Shown here piece after piece: positions 16,037 through 25,227 of a stretch of DNA of 64,000 bases. Below the pieces are notes generated by a model. The model ran no database searches. It was given only the letters and a program-made list of their open reading frames with translations, and was not told where the DNA came from. Source of the stretch: Bacteroidales bacterium UBA3388. Its GTDB lineage: Bacteria; Bacteroidota; Bacteroidia; Bacteroidales; P3. Position 1 is the first letter of the stretch; every line of letters begins with the position of its first letter. The stretch spans positions 1 through 64,000 of the forward strand of contig DEPQ01000067.1 of NCBI GenBank assembly GCA_002358855.1, read 5' to 3'. Both the position numbers and the translations under genes were made by a program.

Positions 16037-17113
16037 ATGAGACGAATCATATTAGCAACGTTATTATTGACTATTTCATTAGGACTTAACGCTCAAAAGT
16101 TGCGTAATTCTGATATTCCGCAAGAAGTTAGATTAGGATTAGAAAACACCTATTCTGATTACAAACTTCAAGGCTGGTATTTTGAAACAGGACAATATGT
16201 TGCAGAAATAAGTATAGATGAACAAATAGGACGAGTGTTTTTAACCGCAACAGGAAATTGGCAATTCACTATCTTTAATGTAGCAGAGCAAGAATTACCT
16301 ACATTGGTTGCAAATTATTTTCTAAATAATTATCCAGGATATCGCATAAAAAAATCAGAATATATTGAAGATTTTTCAGGAGATAATTACTATCGTTTGA
16401 TAATTGCAATGAAAGGTATTGGTCAAACAGAGTATGAAATGATTTTTGATCCAAGAGGAAAATTAACAAAGACTAATGCACCGGATCCTGATTTTGTAAA
16501 AAAAGATTATATCTCTCGTTTAAATCCAGAAGCCATTGAATACAGACAAAAAAAGATGGCAGAAAGAGCAGAAATGGACGGAAGTGGATTGGAAATTAGA
16601 ATAGAAGATGATGTAAAGAGTGCAGGAAAGAAAAAATCTAAAGACGTAGAGATAGATGTACCAGAATCGCTAAATGCTTCCGTTACTCCAAAAGAAGTGT
16701 TAGATGCTTTCAAAAAGAAATTTGCAAGAATGGAAGATGTGAAATGGAGACAAGACGGAGAAAACTTTATAGCTTCTTTTGAAAATAGAGGAATACCAAC
16801 AGAGTTGTGTTACAAACCAGATGGTATGTTGATGACAACAACTAAGGAAGTGCAAAAAGAACGTTATCCAAGACTGATTACGCAAGATTTGAACCAACGT
16901 TATCCAGATGCAAAAATAGAAAAATTCCAAAAAGTAGAGTATGATATAAAATATAGAAAGACTGTAACAGACAGAAAACTTGATGCGTATTTCTATATAG
17001 AGTTATCTGAAAAAATAAAGGGCAAAAAAGATAAGAAATACATAAAGCTGACCTACGATAAATCATTTAAATATCAGGGATTAGCGGGTTCTACTGATGA
17101 ATATGAAGATTAG
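16037..17113 (+). CDS. Secreted PepSY-like (DUF2874/BLIP-like fold) protein
   Basis: A 358-residue protein with a signal peptide ending LGLNAQ. It holds at least two copies of the PepSY-like module: one near the N-terminus (VRLGLENTYSDYKLQGWYFE) and one after residue 220 (VLDAFKKKFARMEDVKWRQD followed by FIASFENRGIPTELCY). A charged linker (about 175-210) separates them. The family is common in the Bacteroidetes periplasm and has no settled function; inhibitor or binding roles are proposed. Its end overlaps the start of the OstA-like gene by 17 nt, which suggests a shared role in the envelope. Confidence 0.75.
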   Translation: MRRIILATLLLTISLGLNAQKLRNSDIPQEVRLGLENTYSDYKLQGWYFETGQYVAEISIDEQIGRVFLTATGNWQFTIFNVAEQELPTLVANYFLNNYPGYRIKKSEYIEDFSGDNYYRLIIAMKGIGQTEYEMIFDPRGKLTKTNAPDPDFVKKDYISRLNPEAIEYRQKKMAERAEMDGSGLEIRIEDDVKSAGKKKSKDVEIDVPESLNASVTPKEVLDAFKKKFARMEDVKWRQDGENFIASFENRGIPTELCYKPDGMLMTTTKEVQKERYPRLITQDLNQRYPDAKIEKFQKVEYDIKYRKTVTDRKLDAYFYIELSEKIKGKKDKKYIKLTYDKSFKYQGLAGSTDEYED

Positions 17114-18644
17114 ATTGATAAAGTATGTAATCGTTGTTTTATTTTTTTCGATTGCATCTTTATTTCATACAGTTTCAGCACAGAAACAAATATATTATAG
17201 TTCAGATTGGGGAGAGAAATTACCATCTTTCCCCAATCACTTAATATTAAAGTCAAATGTCGTTTTTGTTCACGAAAATATGACAATGACTTGTGATTCG
17301 GCAGTCTTTAATACCCAAGAAAATTTAATAAACGCCTATAACAATATTCATATATACCAAGATACTCTCCATTTGTATGGAGATGAATTTTTTTATGATG
17401 CAAATATTAAAGTCGCAGAGGTGTTTGGTGATACGGTGAACTTATACGATGGAAAGATAAACCTGCAAACAGATTATATGGTAATGGATAGAGTTGCTCA
17501 AACGGTGCGTTATACAACTCATGCAGATATTTGGGACGATGAAAATACGCTTGAAAGTCAATTTGGAACGTATTTGATGAACACAAAAGTATTTGAATTT
17601 ACCGATCAAGTGATTTTAGAAAATAATTCACTCAATATGATTTCTGATTCTTTGTTTTATGACACTAAATCAAAGAATGCGTATTTTTTTTCAAAGACTT
17701 ATATAACTACAAAAGATAGTGTGAAAATTCATACTTCGTTAGGCTCTTATGATACAAAGACAGACGATGCTATTCTTTACAAAGACAATTTGATTATAAA
17801 CGATAATAAACAGTTAATTGCCGATAGTATATTTTATAACACCAAAACAGAAAAATCAAAAGCATATCGCAACATTTATCTTAAAGACAGCCTAAATCAA
17901 GTTATAGCATATTCGCAGTATTTAGAAAAAGATGAAATAGAAACTACTCCTTACTTATTTTTAACCGAAGAAATCCTGCTTCAACAGATTGAAGAACAAG
18001 ATACACTTCACTTACATTGCGACAGCATTTGGATATATTTTGATACAACTCTTAATGCTGAAGAAATGTATGCTTATAATCATGTGAAATTTTATAGAAC
18101 AGATATGCAAGGTGTGGCAGATACACTTTTTTATGATGTAAAAGATTCGTTGGTTTATTTTCTTGGAGAACCAATTCTTTGGAATGAAAACAACCAATTT
18201 ACAGCAGATACAATAAGTCTTAAAGTTATTGAAAAATCTGTTAGAGAAATGTATATGTATCCTAATGTTATTATAGCACAAAACTCAGATACAACTACAA
18301 AACAATATTTTAATCAAATAAGTGGAAGACAATTTAAAGCGAGTTTCTCAAAAAATAGAATAAAATATGCGGAGATAGAACAACAAGTAAAAAGCATTTT
18401 TTATTTTTGGGAAGAAGGGAAAAAAACAAAGAGACTTACAGGCGTAAACATAGGAGAAAGTAGCAAATTAAACTTGTATTTTGAAAGAGGAAAATTAAAA
18501 AAAATGACGGCTGTTGATTTGCCCAAATTTTATTTAGATGATAACGAACGAATAGACGAAAAAGAAAAAACTTTAAAAGGTTTTGTTTGGTTAGAAGATT
18601 ATCGTCCTATGTCAAAGCAAGATATTTTTATACATAGAGATTGA
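17097..18644 (+). CDS. OstA-like (LptA-like) envelope protein
   Basis: A 515-residue protein with a signal peptide ending TVSAQ (about residue 29). The rest is a chain of beta-jellyroll repeats of the OstA/LptA type, with recurring segments such as DSLFYDTKSKNAYFF, DSIFYNTKTEKSKAY and DTLFYDVKDSLVYF. LptA-type proteins bridge the periplasm to carry lipopolysaccharide. Long OstA-like proteins are conserved in Bacteroidetes and probably do the same, but this is not shown. Two in-frame ATGs (17097, 17103) are possible. It overlaps the preceding gene and lies 60 nt before grpE. Confidence 0.82.
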   Translation: MNMKIRLIKYVIVVLFFSIASLFHTVSAQKQIYYSSDWGEKLPSFPNHLILKSNVVFVHENMTMTCDSAVFNTQENLINAYNNIHIYQDTLHLYGDEFFYDANIKVAEVFGDTVNLYDGKINLQTDYMVMDRVAQTVRYTTHADIWDDENTLESQFGTYLMNTKVFEFTDQVILENNSLNMISDSLFYDTKSKNAYFFSKTYITTKDSVKIHTSLGSYDTKTDDAILYKDNLIINDNKQLIADSIFYNTKTEKSKAYRNIYLKDSLNQVIAYSQYLEKDEIETTPYLFLTEEILLQQIEEQDTLHLHCDSIWIYFDTTLNAEEMYAYNHVKFYRTDMQGVADTLFYDVKDSLVYFLGEPILWNENNQFTADTISLKVIEKSVREMYMYPNVIIAQNSDTTTKQYFNQISGRQFKASFSKNRIKYAEIEQQVKSIFYFWEEGKKTKRLTGVNIGESSKLNLYFERGKLKKMTAVDLPKFYLDDNERIDEKEKTLKGFVWLEDYRPMSKQDIFIHRD

Positions 18645-18704
18645 CAAAATGTCATAAAAGTAAAGAAAGGAACAAAAATTACATACTAATACCACAAGAA
18701 AATT

Positions 18705-19271
18705 ATGTTTAACAAGAAAAAACGTAAAAAAGATATGGAAGAAAATCAAACAAATGTTGAACAAGAAGAGGTTTCAACAGAGCAAACACAAGAAACATCA
18801 GAAGAAACTACAAAAACAAAAGAAGAAGAGTTAGAAGAAAAGTTGGAAGAATTAAATAAAAAATACCTTTTGTTGTATTCGGATTTTGAAAATTTCAGAA
18901 AAAGAACTTCAAAAGAAAAGATAGAACTTATTCAAAACGCTGCAGAAAATACAATCAAAGACCTATTGCCTGTTGTAGATGATTACGAAAGAGCATTGGC
19001 TAATTTTGAAAAATTTGAAGATGAAAAATTTATAAAAGCCAAAGAAGGAATAGAATTGATTTATAATAAATTGATGTCAATCCTTACACAAAAAGGTTTA
19101 AAGCCCATGAATGCAAAAGGAGGCAAGTTTGATGAAAATCTACATGAAGCAATAGCACAAATGCCTGCTGAAAACGAGGAGCAAAAAGGTATAGTATTAG
19201 ACGAAACAACTAAGGGGTATTATTTACACGATAAAGTGATAAGATATGCCAAAGTAGTTGTAGCGATGTAA
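18705..19271 (+). CDS. grpE: Nucleotide exchange factor GrpE
   Basis: A 188-residue co-chaperone that releases ADP from DnaK. The acidic low-complexity N-terminus (to about residue 45) is followed by the long coiled coil (KYLLLYSDFENFRKRTSKEK) and the beta-domain (GKFDENLHEAIAQ, GYYLHDKVIRYAKVVV). It pairs with dnaJ 24 nt downstream; dnaK itself is not in the window. A second possible start (MEENQT, 18735) would remove a short basic leader. Confidence 0.95.
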   Translation: MFNKKKRKKDMEENQTNVEQEEVSTEQTQETSEETTKTKEEELEEKLEELNKKYLLLYSDFENFRKRTSKEKIELIQNAAENTIKDLLPVVDDYERALANFEKFEDEKFIKAKEGIELIYNKLMSILTQKGLKPMNAKGGKFDENLHEAIAQMPAENEEQKGIVLDETTKGYYLHDKVIRYAKVVVAM

Positions 19272-19295
19272 TTTTAAATTAGAGAAATTAAAGTA

Positions 19296-20447
19296 ATGGC
19301 TAAAAGAGATTATTATGAAGTCCTTGGCGTTTCAAAAGACGCAACCGATGACGAATTAAAAAAAGCATATAGAAAACTTGCGATAAAATATCACCCAGAT
19401 AAGAATCCGGGAGACAAAGAAGCTGAAGAAAAATTTAAAGAAGCCGCAGAAGCATACGATGTATTAAGAGATAAGGATAAAAGAGCAAGATACGATCAAT
19501 TTGGACACGCCGGAGTAGATGGACAAGGCGGATTTGGTGGCGGAGCAGGAATGAATATGGACGATATCTTCTCTATGTTTGGCGATATCTTCGGTGGTGG
19601 ATTCGGTGGATTTGGAGGATTCGGTTCAAGAAGCAATGGACGTGGTAAAAGAGTGAATAAAGGTGGAAATTTAAGAATTAGAGTCAAATTAACCTTAGAA
19701 GAAATTGAGCAAGGCGTAGAAAAGAAAATTAAAGTAAAGAAATACGTAGAATGTTCTTCTTGTAAAGGAAGTGGAGCAAAGGCTGGTTCGGAAAAAATCA
19801 CTTGTTCTCACTGTGGAGGTTCGGGTGTGATTATTCAAGTCCAAAGAACAATTCTTGGAAATATGCAAACTCAAACTACTTGTCCACATTGCAACGGTGA
19901 AGGAACAATAATAAAAGATAAGTGTCCAGATTGTAGAGGTGAGGGAATCGTTCAAAGTGAAGAAATTGTAGAAATAAAAATTCCAGCAGGAGTTCAAGAC
20001 GGAATGCAACTTGCTATGCGAGGTTTAGGCAACGCTGGTGCAAGAAATGGAATCAATGGAGATTTGATTGTAGTGATAGAAGAAGTTAAACACGAAATAT
20101 TTGAGCGTGATGGAAACAATCTTTGTATGCAAACCTACATTACTTTCTCCGAAGCGGTACAAGGTTCAACAATAGAAGTACCTACTTTGAACGGAAAGGT
20201 AAAATTCAAAATCGAACAAGGAATGCCATCGGGTAAAGTATTCCGTCTGAAAGGTAAAGGACTTCCTGATGTAAACGGATATTCAAGAGGCGATTTGCTT
20301 GTAAGAGTTGATGTTTGGGTGCCAAAGAGTTTTACAAAAGAAGAAAAGAAACTCTTAGACGAACTATCAAAATTAGATAGTTTTAAGCCAAAACCAAATG
20401 CAAAAGAAAAGAGTTTCTTTGAGAAAATGAAGAATATGTTCTCTTAA
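19296..20447 (+). CDS. dnaJ: Chaperone DnaJ (type I Hsp40)
   Basis: A 383-residue protein with all type I parts. The J domain (1-70) has HPD in [11 protein letters not shown] Gly/Phe-rich stretch follows (about 75-115). There are four zinc-finger repeats: [24 protein letters not shown] and CPDCRGEG. Then come the two C-terminal peptide-binding domains. It delivers unfolded clients to DnaK. It is co-oriented with grpE at 24 nt and with the next gene at 11 nt. Confidence 0.97.
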   Translation: MAKRDYYEVLGVSKDATDDELKKAYRKLAIKYHPDKNPGDKEAEEKFKEAAEAYDVLRDKDKRARYDQFGHAGVDGQGGFGGGAGMNMDDIFSMFGDIFGGGFGGFGGFGSRSNGRGKRVNKGGNLRIRVKLTLEEIEQGVEKKIKVKKYVECSSCKGSGAKAGSEKITCSHCGGSGVIIQVQRTILGNMQTQTTCPHCNGEGTIIKDKCPDCRGEGIVQSEEIVEIKIPAGVQDGMQLAMRGLGNAGARNGINGDLIVVIEEVKHEIFERDGNNLCMQTYITFSEAVQGSTIEVPTLNGKVKFKIEQGMPSGKVFRLKGKGLPDVNGYSRGDLLVRVDVWVPKSFTKEEKKLLDELSKLDSFKPKPNAKEKSFFEKMKNMFS

Positions 20448-20458
20448 CCACTTGAAAA

Positions 20459-21481
20459 ATGACTTTAAACAAAGAAGATATCAGGCGATTTTCCAAAATG
20501 ATTGAAGAAAGTGATAATATAGTATTATTATCACACTTTAATCCCGATGGAGATGCGATGGGCTCAACCGTAGCACTATATAGATTTTTACAAAACCTTG
20601 GAAAGAAAAATTTAACGATTATTTACCCAAACGAATATCCACATAATTTTTCATTTTTATTTGAAGGTATAAATCATATCATATCAAGCAATGGTTTACT
20701 TGTAGCAAAGCAAATCGTAAAACAGGCCGACTTGCTTATTTATATGGATTTAAATAAAATCTCTCGCACTTGTGAAGAATTAGAATCAACATTAAATTCT
20801 CTTTCAACACCAAAAGTTTTAATAGATCACCACATCGACCCAGAGCAATTCGACATATCTTTCTCTGATTCTAAGGCTTCTGCAACGGCCGAATTGACTT
20901 ACAAAATTATAAAGCAGATTGACGCTACAAAATTAGATATAAAAATTGCACAAGCTATATATACAGGAATTTGTACTGATACAGGCTCATTTTCTTACTC
21001 TTGTTCAAGACGCGATTGCTTTGATGTAGTAGCAGAATTAGTAGAATTTGGATTAGAAATCGCACCATTAAAACGTCAAGTCTTTGATTTATCTTCCGAA
21101 AATCGTCTAAAACTTTTAGGATACTTACTAAGCGAAAAACTAAGAGTATTTCCACAACACAAAGCAGCCTATATTTCAGTTTCAAAACAAGAATTAAGAC
21201 AGTTCAATTTTCAAAAAGGAGACTTAGAAGGCGTTGTAAATTATTGCTTAAAGATAGAAGGAATAGAATTTGCAGCTTTATTATCAGAACGTCAAGATAT
21301 GATTCGACTATCCTTTCGCTCAACAAATCCAAACATAGATGTTAATAAATTTGCCAATAAATATTGGAGTGGAGGTGGGCATATATTAGCCGCAGGAGGT
21401 AATTCACCTCTTTTGCTCAAAGAAGTAGAAGATAAATTGGAAGAACAAATAAAAAATAACTTACATGAAAATAATCAATAA
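20459..21481 (+). CDS. DHH-family phosphoesterase, NrnA-like
   Basis: A 340-residue protein. The DHH domain shows SHFNPDGDAMGSTVAL, LLIYMDLN and LIDHHIDPEQF, which bind two metals. The C-terminal DHHA1 domain ends in SGGGHILAAGGNSP. NrnA-type enzymes degrade short RNA oligonucleotides and cyclic-dinucleotide breakdown products, and many also remove the 3' phosphate of pAp; which activity applies here is not readable. Its last 17 nt overlap the following lipoprotein gene, as often seen in Bacteroidetes, where an FKBP gene follows nrnA. Confidence 0.9.
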   Translation: MTLNKEDIRRFSKMIEESDNIVLLSHFNPDGDAMGSTVALYRFLQNLGKKNLTIIYPNEYPHNFSFLFEGINHIISSNGLLVAKQIVKQADLLIYMDLNKISRTCEELESTLNSLSTPKVLIDHHIDPEQFDISFSDSKASATAELTYKIIKQIDATKLDIKIAQAIYTGICTDTGSFSYSCSRRDCFDVVAELVEFGLEIAPLKRQVFDLSSENRLKLLGYLLSEKLRVFPQHKAAYISVSKQELRQFNFQKGDLEGVVNYCLKIEGIEFAALLSERQDMIRLSFRSTNPNIDVNKFANKYWSGGGHILAAGGNSPLLLKEVEDKLEEQIKNNLHENNQ

Positions 21482-22016
21482 ACTCTTTCCAATTATTATC
21501 TTAATATTTGCAGTTTCTTGTTCTCGTTCTTATCGCGAAGAAGATCTTACGCAAAAGGTTTTAAGTAAAGAAGACTCTCTAAGAATCAAAGAAGAAAAAA
21601 TAGAAGATAGGTTAGAAAAAAATAATCAAATAGTAATCAAGAAAGAATTAGAGAGAATAAAATCCTATGTTAAGAGAAACTCTTGGCAAGTCAAAGAAAT
21701 AGACGGAGTTTTCTTTGAAATAATTTCTCAAAGCAAAGGGAAAAAAATACAAAACGCTGAAATAATTTCTTTAAACTATCAATGCTTTTTGCTAAATGGA
21801 GAAAAAGTTTATGATAGCAAAAAAGACGGAAAATTAAATATTAAAATAGGTAGCGAATCTGCTTGTCCGTTGGGCTTACAGATTGCTTTAACACATCTTT
21901 ATCACGATTGCAAAGCACGAATCATTATTCCCTCTTCTTTAGCATACGGATTGAGTGGCGATAATGACCGAATACCACCTGCTGCAACGCTTATTTATGA
22001 AGTAGAAATAGAATAA
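21465..22016 (+). CDS. FKBP-type prolyl isomerase lipoprotein (GldI-like), 1 of 3
   Basis: A 183-residue lipoprotein with the lipobox IFAVSC at about residue 19. A charged helical stretch (about 25-75) is followed by one FKBP domain with ISLNYQCFLLNGEKVYDS, IIIPSSLAYGLSG and IPPAATLIYEVEIE. It is expected in the periplasm, helping secreted proteins fold by isomerising proline bonds. The canonical GQVI segment is missing, so catalysis may be weak. It is similar in size and layout to GldI of gliding Bacteroidetes, but no gliding genes are near. It overlaps nrnA and precedes two more FKBP genes. Confidence 0.83.
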   Translation: MKIINKLFPIIILIFAVSCSRSYREEDLTQKVLSKEDSLRIKEEKIEDRLEKNNQIVIKKELERIKSYVKRNSWQVKEIDGVFFEIISQSKGKKIQNAEIISLNYQCFLLNGEKVYDSKKDGKLNIKIGSESACPLGLQIALTHLYHDCKARIIIPSSLAYGLSGDNDRIPPAATLIYEVEIE

Positions 22017-22031
22017 CGAAACAATAAATCA

Positions 22032-22877
22032 ATGAAAATAAAATCAATACTAATACTTAGTCTTGTTGCATTAGGTCTTTTTTCATGTAAAGAACGAGAA
22101 AAAAACACCGACTTTGCATCTACCGAAAAGGGATTTAAGTTTAAACACTGCATAGAAAACAAAACTTCTCCAAAAGTGAAGGTCGGCGACATTATATTAG
22201 GAGAAATAGAAATTCGTCAAAACGATAGCGTGCTTTATTCAAACTTTGGAAGCCCTAATCGTTTGTTTAAAGTCAATGCAGATACGGTTAGCGATTTTGA
22301 TAAACTGCTTTTAAATGTTCACATAGGAGATTCAATCATTATAGAACCACCTGTGGATACTATTGTACCGTTTGTAGAAAATATAGTGCCACTTCCAAAC
22401 GATAAAATACGCTTTTACATAAAGGTTCATCAGATAATTTCGCAAAAAGAATTGACAGATCATGATAAACAAGTGATTGAAAATCAAAGAATAGAAGATT
22501 CAACACTTGCACTCTTTGTTTCAAGGCACTATCCTGGTGCAGAAAAAAAACAAAGTGGTTTATACATTTTAAAACACACTCAAACACAAGGCGTAAAAGC
22601 CGAATATGGAGACACAATTGCTGTTTACTATTCTGTAAGTGACACTTTGAATAACGTTCTTGATAAAAACACAAATGGAAAGCCTTTTGAATTTATCTTA
22701 GGCGATGATGGACTAATTGCAGGTTGGACAGAAGGACTCTCATATATGCGAAAAGGAGAGCGAATGAGGATTTTAATTCCTTCAAAGATAGCTTACGGAG
22801 AAGCGGGCTACGGAGCAATAGCACCATACACTCCTTTAATATTTGATTTGAATTTAGTAGAAGTAAAAAAACAATAA
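22032..22877 (+). CDS. FKBP-type prolyl isomerase lipoprotein with two FKBP-like halves, 2 of 3
   Basis: A 281-residue lipoprotein with the lipobox LGLFSC. The N-terminal half (about 35-140) has the length and strand pattern of an FKBP fold (VKVGDIILGEIEI ... IRFYIKVHQI) but lacks the active-site residues. The C-terminal half (about 165-281) is a recognisable FKBP domain with GDDGLIAGWTEGLSYM, IPSKIAYGEAGYG and APYTPLIFDLNLVEV. An inactive domain for binding plus an active one for isomerisation is a layout known from FkpA/SurA-like helpers; this is inference. Confidence 0.82.
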   Translation: MKIKSILILSLVALGLFSCKEREKNTDFASTEKGFKFKHCIENKTSPKVKVGDIILGEIEIRQNDSVLYSNFGSPNRLFKVNADTVSDFDKLLLNVHIGDSIIIEPPVDTIVPFVENIVPLPNDKIRFYIKVHQIISQKELTDHDKQVIENQRIEDSTLALFVSRHYPGAEKKQSGLYILKHTQTQGVKAEYGDTIAVYYSVSDTLNNVLDKNTNGKPFEFILGDDGLIAGWTEGLSYMRKGERMRILIPSKIAYGEAGYGAIAPYTPLIFDLNLVEVKKQ

Positions 22878-22896
22878 AAACAAAACCGAAAAGAAT

Positions 22897-23778
22897 ATGA
22901 AAAAATTATCTATTATTATTTTAGCACTTGTTTTCACAAGTTTAGCATTCGCACAAGCACCAAAAGGATTCGAAACCGACAAATCAGGCGTGATATACAA
23001 AGTAGATGTTGCAAATCCGCAAGGAAAACCAATCTCAGAAGGTACAATAGTTCACGGACACTATACTGTACATTTTGGAGACTCTCTTATATTTTCAAAT
23101 TTTGATAAACCAGCCGCTCCAATGTTTGGTGCAATGTCGCAAAATCGTGCATTCAAAGGAGATTTGATAGATGGACTATTCTTAATGAAAGAAGGAGAAA
23201 TATTTACCTTTGCTTTTGTTTACGATTCTATTAAAAAAGTACAACAAGTTCCTCCTTTCTTTAAAGAAGGAGACTATGCGTATTATTCAGTTCAAATAAC
23301 AAAAGCACAAAGCCTTGAAGATTTTCAAAGAGAGCAAGATTCTATTCGTAAAGAGCAAATGAGAATAAATGATAGTCTGCAATTAGTAGAATTAGATAGA
23401 GTAATGGAATATTTATCTAATAATCAGATTTCAAATATTCCTTTTGATGATATTTATTACAAAAAATTATCTTCTGGAAGTGGAGAAAAACCAAAGGCAA
23501 ATGACCAAGTAAAAGTACATTACACAGGAAAATTTCTTGATGGTAAAGTGTTCGATTCCTCAATTCCAAGAAACGAACCTTTAAGCTTTACAATAGGAAA
23601 AGGACAAATGATAAAAGGATTTGAAATTGGTGTAAAACTAATGCAAAAAGGTGAAAAGGCTGTTATTGTCATACCTTCTGCCTTAGCATACGGTGCAAGA
23701 CAAAGGGGAGAGATACCTCCATTTTCTCCACTCGTTTTTGAATTGGAATTAGTCGATATAATATCTCCAAATAAGTAA
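22897..23778 (+). CDS. Secreted FKBP-type prolyl isomerase with two FKBP-like halves, 3 of 3
   Basis: A 293-residue protein with a signal peptide ending LAFAQ and no lipobox, so it is soluble in the periplasm, unlike its two neighbours. The N-terminal half (about 40-150) resembles a degenerate FKBP fold. The C-terminal half (about 195-290) is canonical: VKVHYTGKFLDGKVFDSS, GKGQMIKGFEIGVKLM, IPSALAYGARQ and IPPFSPLVFELELVDI. This is the best catalyst of the three. It is 20 nt after gene 2 and 6 nt before the exonuclease gene. Confidence 0.88.
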   Translation: MKKLSIIILALVFTSLAFAQAPKGFETDKSGVIYKVDVANPQGKPISEGTIVHGHYTVHFGDSLIFSNFDKPAAPMFGAMSQNRAFKGDLIDGLFLMKEGEIFTFAFVYDSIKKVQQVPPFFKEGDYAYYSVQITKAQSLEDFQREQDSIRKEQMRINDSLQLVELDRVMEYLSNNQISNIPFDDIYYKKLSSGSGEKPKANDQVKVHYTGKFLDGKVFDSSIPRNEPLSFTIGKGQMIKGFEIGVKLMQKGEKAVIVIPSALAYGARQRGEIPPFSPLVFELELVDIISPNK

Positions 23779-23784
23779 GATATA

Positions 23785-24597
23785 ATGAATTTAAAACTCT
23801 CAAAACCTCTCATTGTTTTTGATATAGAATCAACAGGCTTAGTTGTAGGCAAAGATAAAATAATAGAACTTTGTTTAATTAAAGTGATGCCTGATGGAAA
23901 CGAAATAGAAAAATTATATAAAATAAATCCAGGACAACATATTCCTGAAGAAACAACAGAAATTCATGGAATATCGGATAAAGATGTTGAAAATTGTCCG
24001 ACATTTGCTCAATTAGCACCAGAATTGATGAATTTCATTGGTAATTCAGACCTTTGCGGATACAATTCCAATAAATTTGATGTCCCTCTCTTAGTAGAAG
24101 AGTTTTTAAGAGCAGGAGTAGATTTTTCTTTGCATAATCGCCGAATCATAGACGTTCAAAACATCTTTCATAAGATGGAACCAAGAAATTTAAAAGGTGC
24201 TTACAAGTTTTATTGCAATAAAGAATTGACAGATGCTCACACTGCAAATGCAGATACGAGAGCAACGCTTGAAGTTTTTAAAGCACAACTTGATAAATAT
24301 GAAGGAGTGGAGTATGAAGACAATGACGGAAAAATTTCAATTCCTATTGTAAATGATATGAACAAACTTTCGGTTTTCACAAAGACAGGAAATTGGGCAG
24401 ATTTAGTTGGACACATTTATTATAATAAAGAACACAAGGAGTGTTTCAATTTTGGAAAGCATAAAGGCAGTGAAGTAGAGAAAGTTTTTGAAATAGAACC
24501 TGCATATTATGCTTGGATGATGAACTCAGACTTTCCTTTATCAACAAAAAGACTAATTACAGAAATCAGAACTCGCAAATTGTTAAAAAATAACTAA
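23785..24597 (+). CDS. DnaQ-like 3'-5' exonuclease (DEDDh) with extra C-terminal domain
   Basis: A 270-residue protein. Exo I is FDIESTGL (the Asp/Glu pair), Exo II is GYNSNKFDVPLL, and Exo III is AHTANADTRATLEVF with the DEDDh histidine. This is the proofreading-exonuclease fold, but no polymerase is attached. After about residue 190 a second small domain (HKECFNFGKHKGSEVEKVFE, AYYAWMM) resembles the C-terminal module seen after exonuclease X-type domains. Likely roles are DNA repair or RNA trimming. It is 2 nt before the next gene and just upstream of recN, which supports repair. Confidence 0.88.
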   Translation: MNLKLSKPLIVFDIESTGLVVGKDKIIELCLIKVMPDGNEIEKLYKINPGQHIPEETTEIHGISDKDVENCPTFAQLAPELMNFIGNSDLCGYNSNKFDVPLLVEEFLRAGVDFSLHNRRIIDVQNIFHKMEPRNLKGAYKFYCNKELTDAHTANADTRATLEVFKAQLDKYEGVEYEDNDGKISIPIVNDMNKLSVFTKTGNWADLVGHIYYNKEHKECFNFGKHKGSEVEKVFEIEPAYYAWMMNSDFPLSTKRLITEIRTRKLLKNN

Positions 24598-24599
24598 GA

Positions 24600-25214
24600 A
24601 TGAAAATTATTTGTGTAGGAAGAAATTATGAGCAACATATAAAAGAATTGTCTAATTCAAAACCTGAGGAACCTGTTCTTTTTCTTAAACCGGATACGGC
24701 TTTGGTTAAGGGGGGAGAGGCTTTTTATTATCCTGATTTTTCTCAGCAAATTGATTATGAATGTGAGATTGTAGTAAAGATTTCAAAGATTGGTAAGAGT
24801 ATTCCTGTATCTTGTGCAAAGAATTATTATGAAGAAGTTGCTTTGGGTTTAGATTTGACGTGTAGAGATTTACAATCAAAAGAAAAAGCTAATGCTTTGC
24901 CTTGGACACTATCAAAAGCATTTGATTATTCTGCTCCAATTAGCGATTTTTTCTCTCTAAAAGAATTGGGAAACGATGTACAAAATCTTGATTTCTCTCT
25001 TTTGAAAAATGGAGAACTTGTTCAATCTGCTAATAGCTCTCAAATGATTTTTTCTGTTGATGAAATAATTTCTTATATCTCTCAGTTCATTTCTTTAAAG
25101 GTTGGAGACTTAATTTTTACTGGTACACCTGCTGGTGTAGGCTCTGTAAAAATTGGAGATAAGCTTGTTGGAGTTTTGGAAGGTAAAGAAATCTTGAAGT
25201 GTGAAATAAAATAA
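24600..25214 (+). CDS. Fumarylacetoacetate hydrolase (FAH) family protein
   Basis: A 204-residue single-domain FAH protein. It shows the metal-ligand segment DYECEIVVKI, the GLDLTCRDLQSKEKANALPW core and the end signature GDLIFTGTPAGVGSVKIGD. Family members hydrolyse acylpyruvates or decarboxylate oxaloacetate; a housekeeping oxaloacetate tautomerase or acylpyruvase role is likely in a bacterium without nearby aromatic degradation genes. The substrate is not readable. It sits between the exonuclease and recN with gaps of 2 and 13 nt. Confidence 0.88.
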   Translation: MKIICVGRNYEQHIKELSNSKPEEPVLFLKPDTALVKGGEAFYYPDFSQQIDYECEIVVKISKIGKSIPVSCAKNYYEEVALGLDLTCRDLQSKEKANALPWTLSKAFDYSAPISDFFSLKELGNDVQNLDFSLLKNGELVQSANSSQMIFSVDEIISYISQFISLKVGDLIFTGTPAGVGSVKIGDKLVGVLEGKEILKCEIK

Positions 25215-25227
25215 AAAAAATAAAACT

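Noticed and set aside
19496..19801. Proline-rich protein on the minus strand opposite dnaJ
   Set aside because: It mirrors the Gly/Phe-rich region of DnaJ and has no start context.
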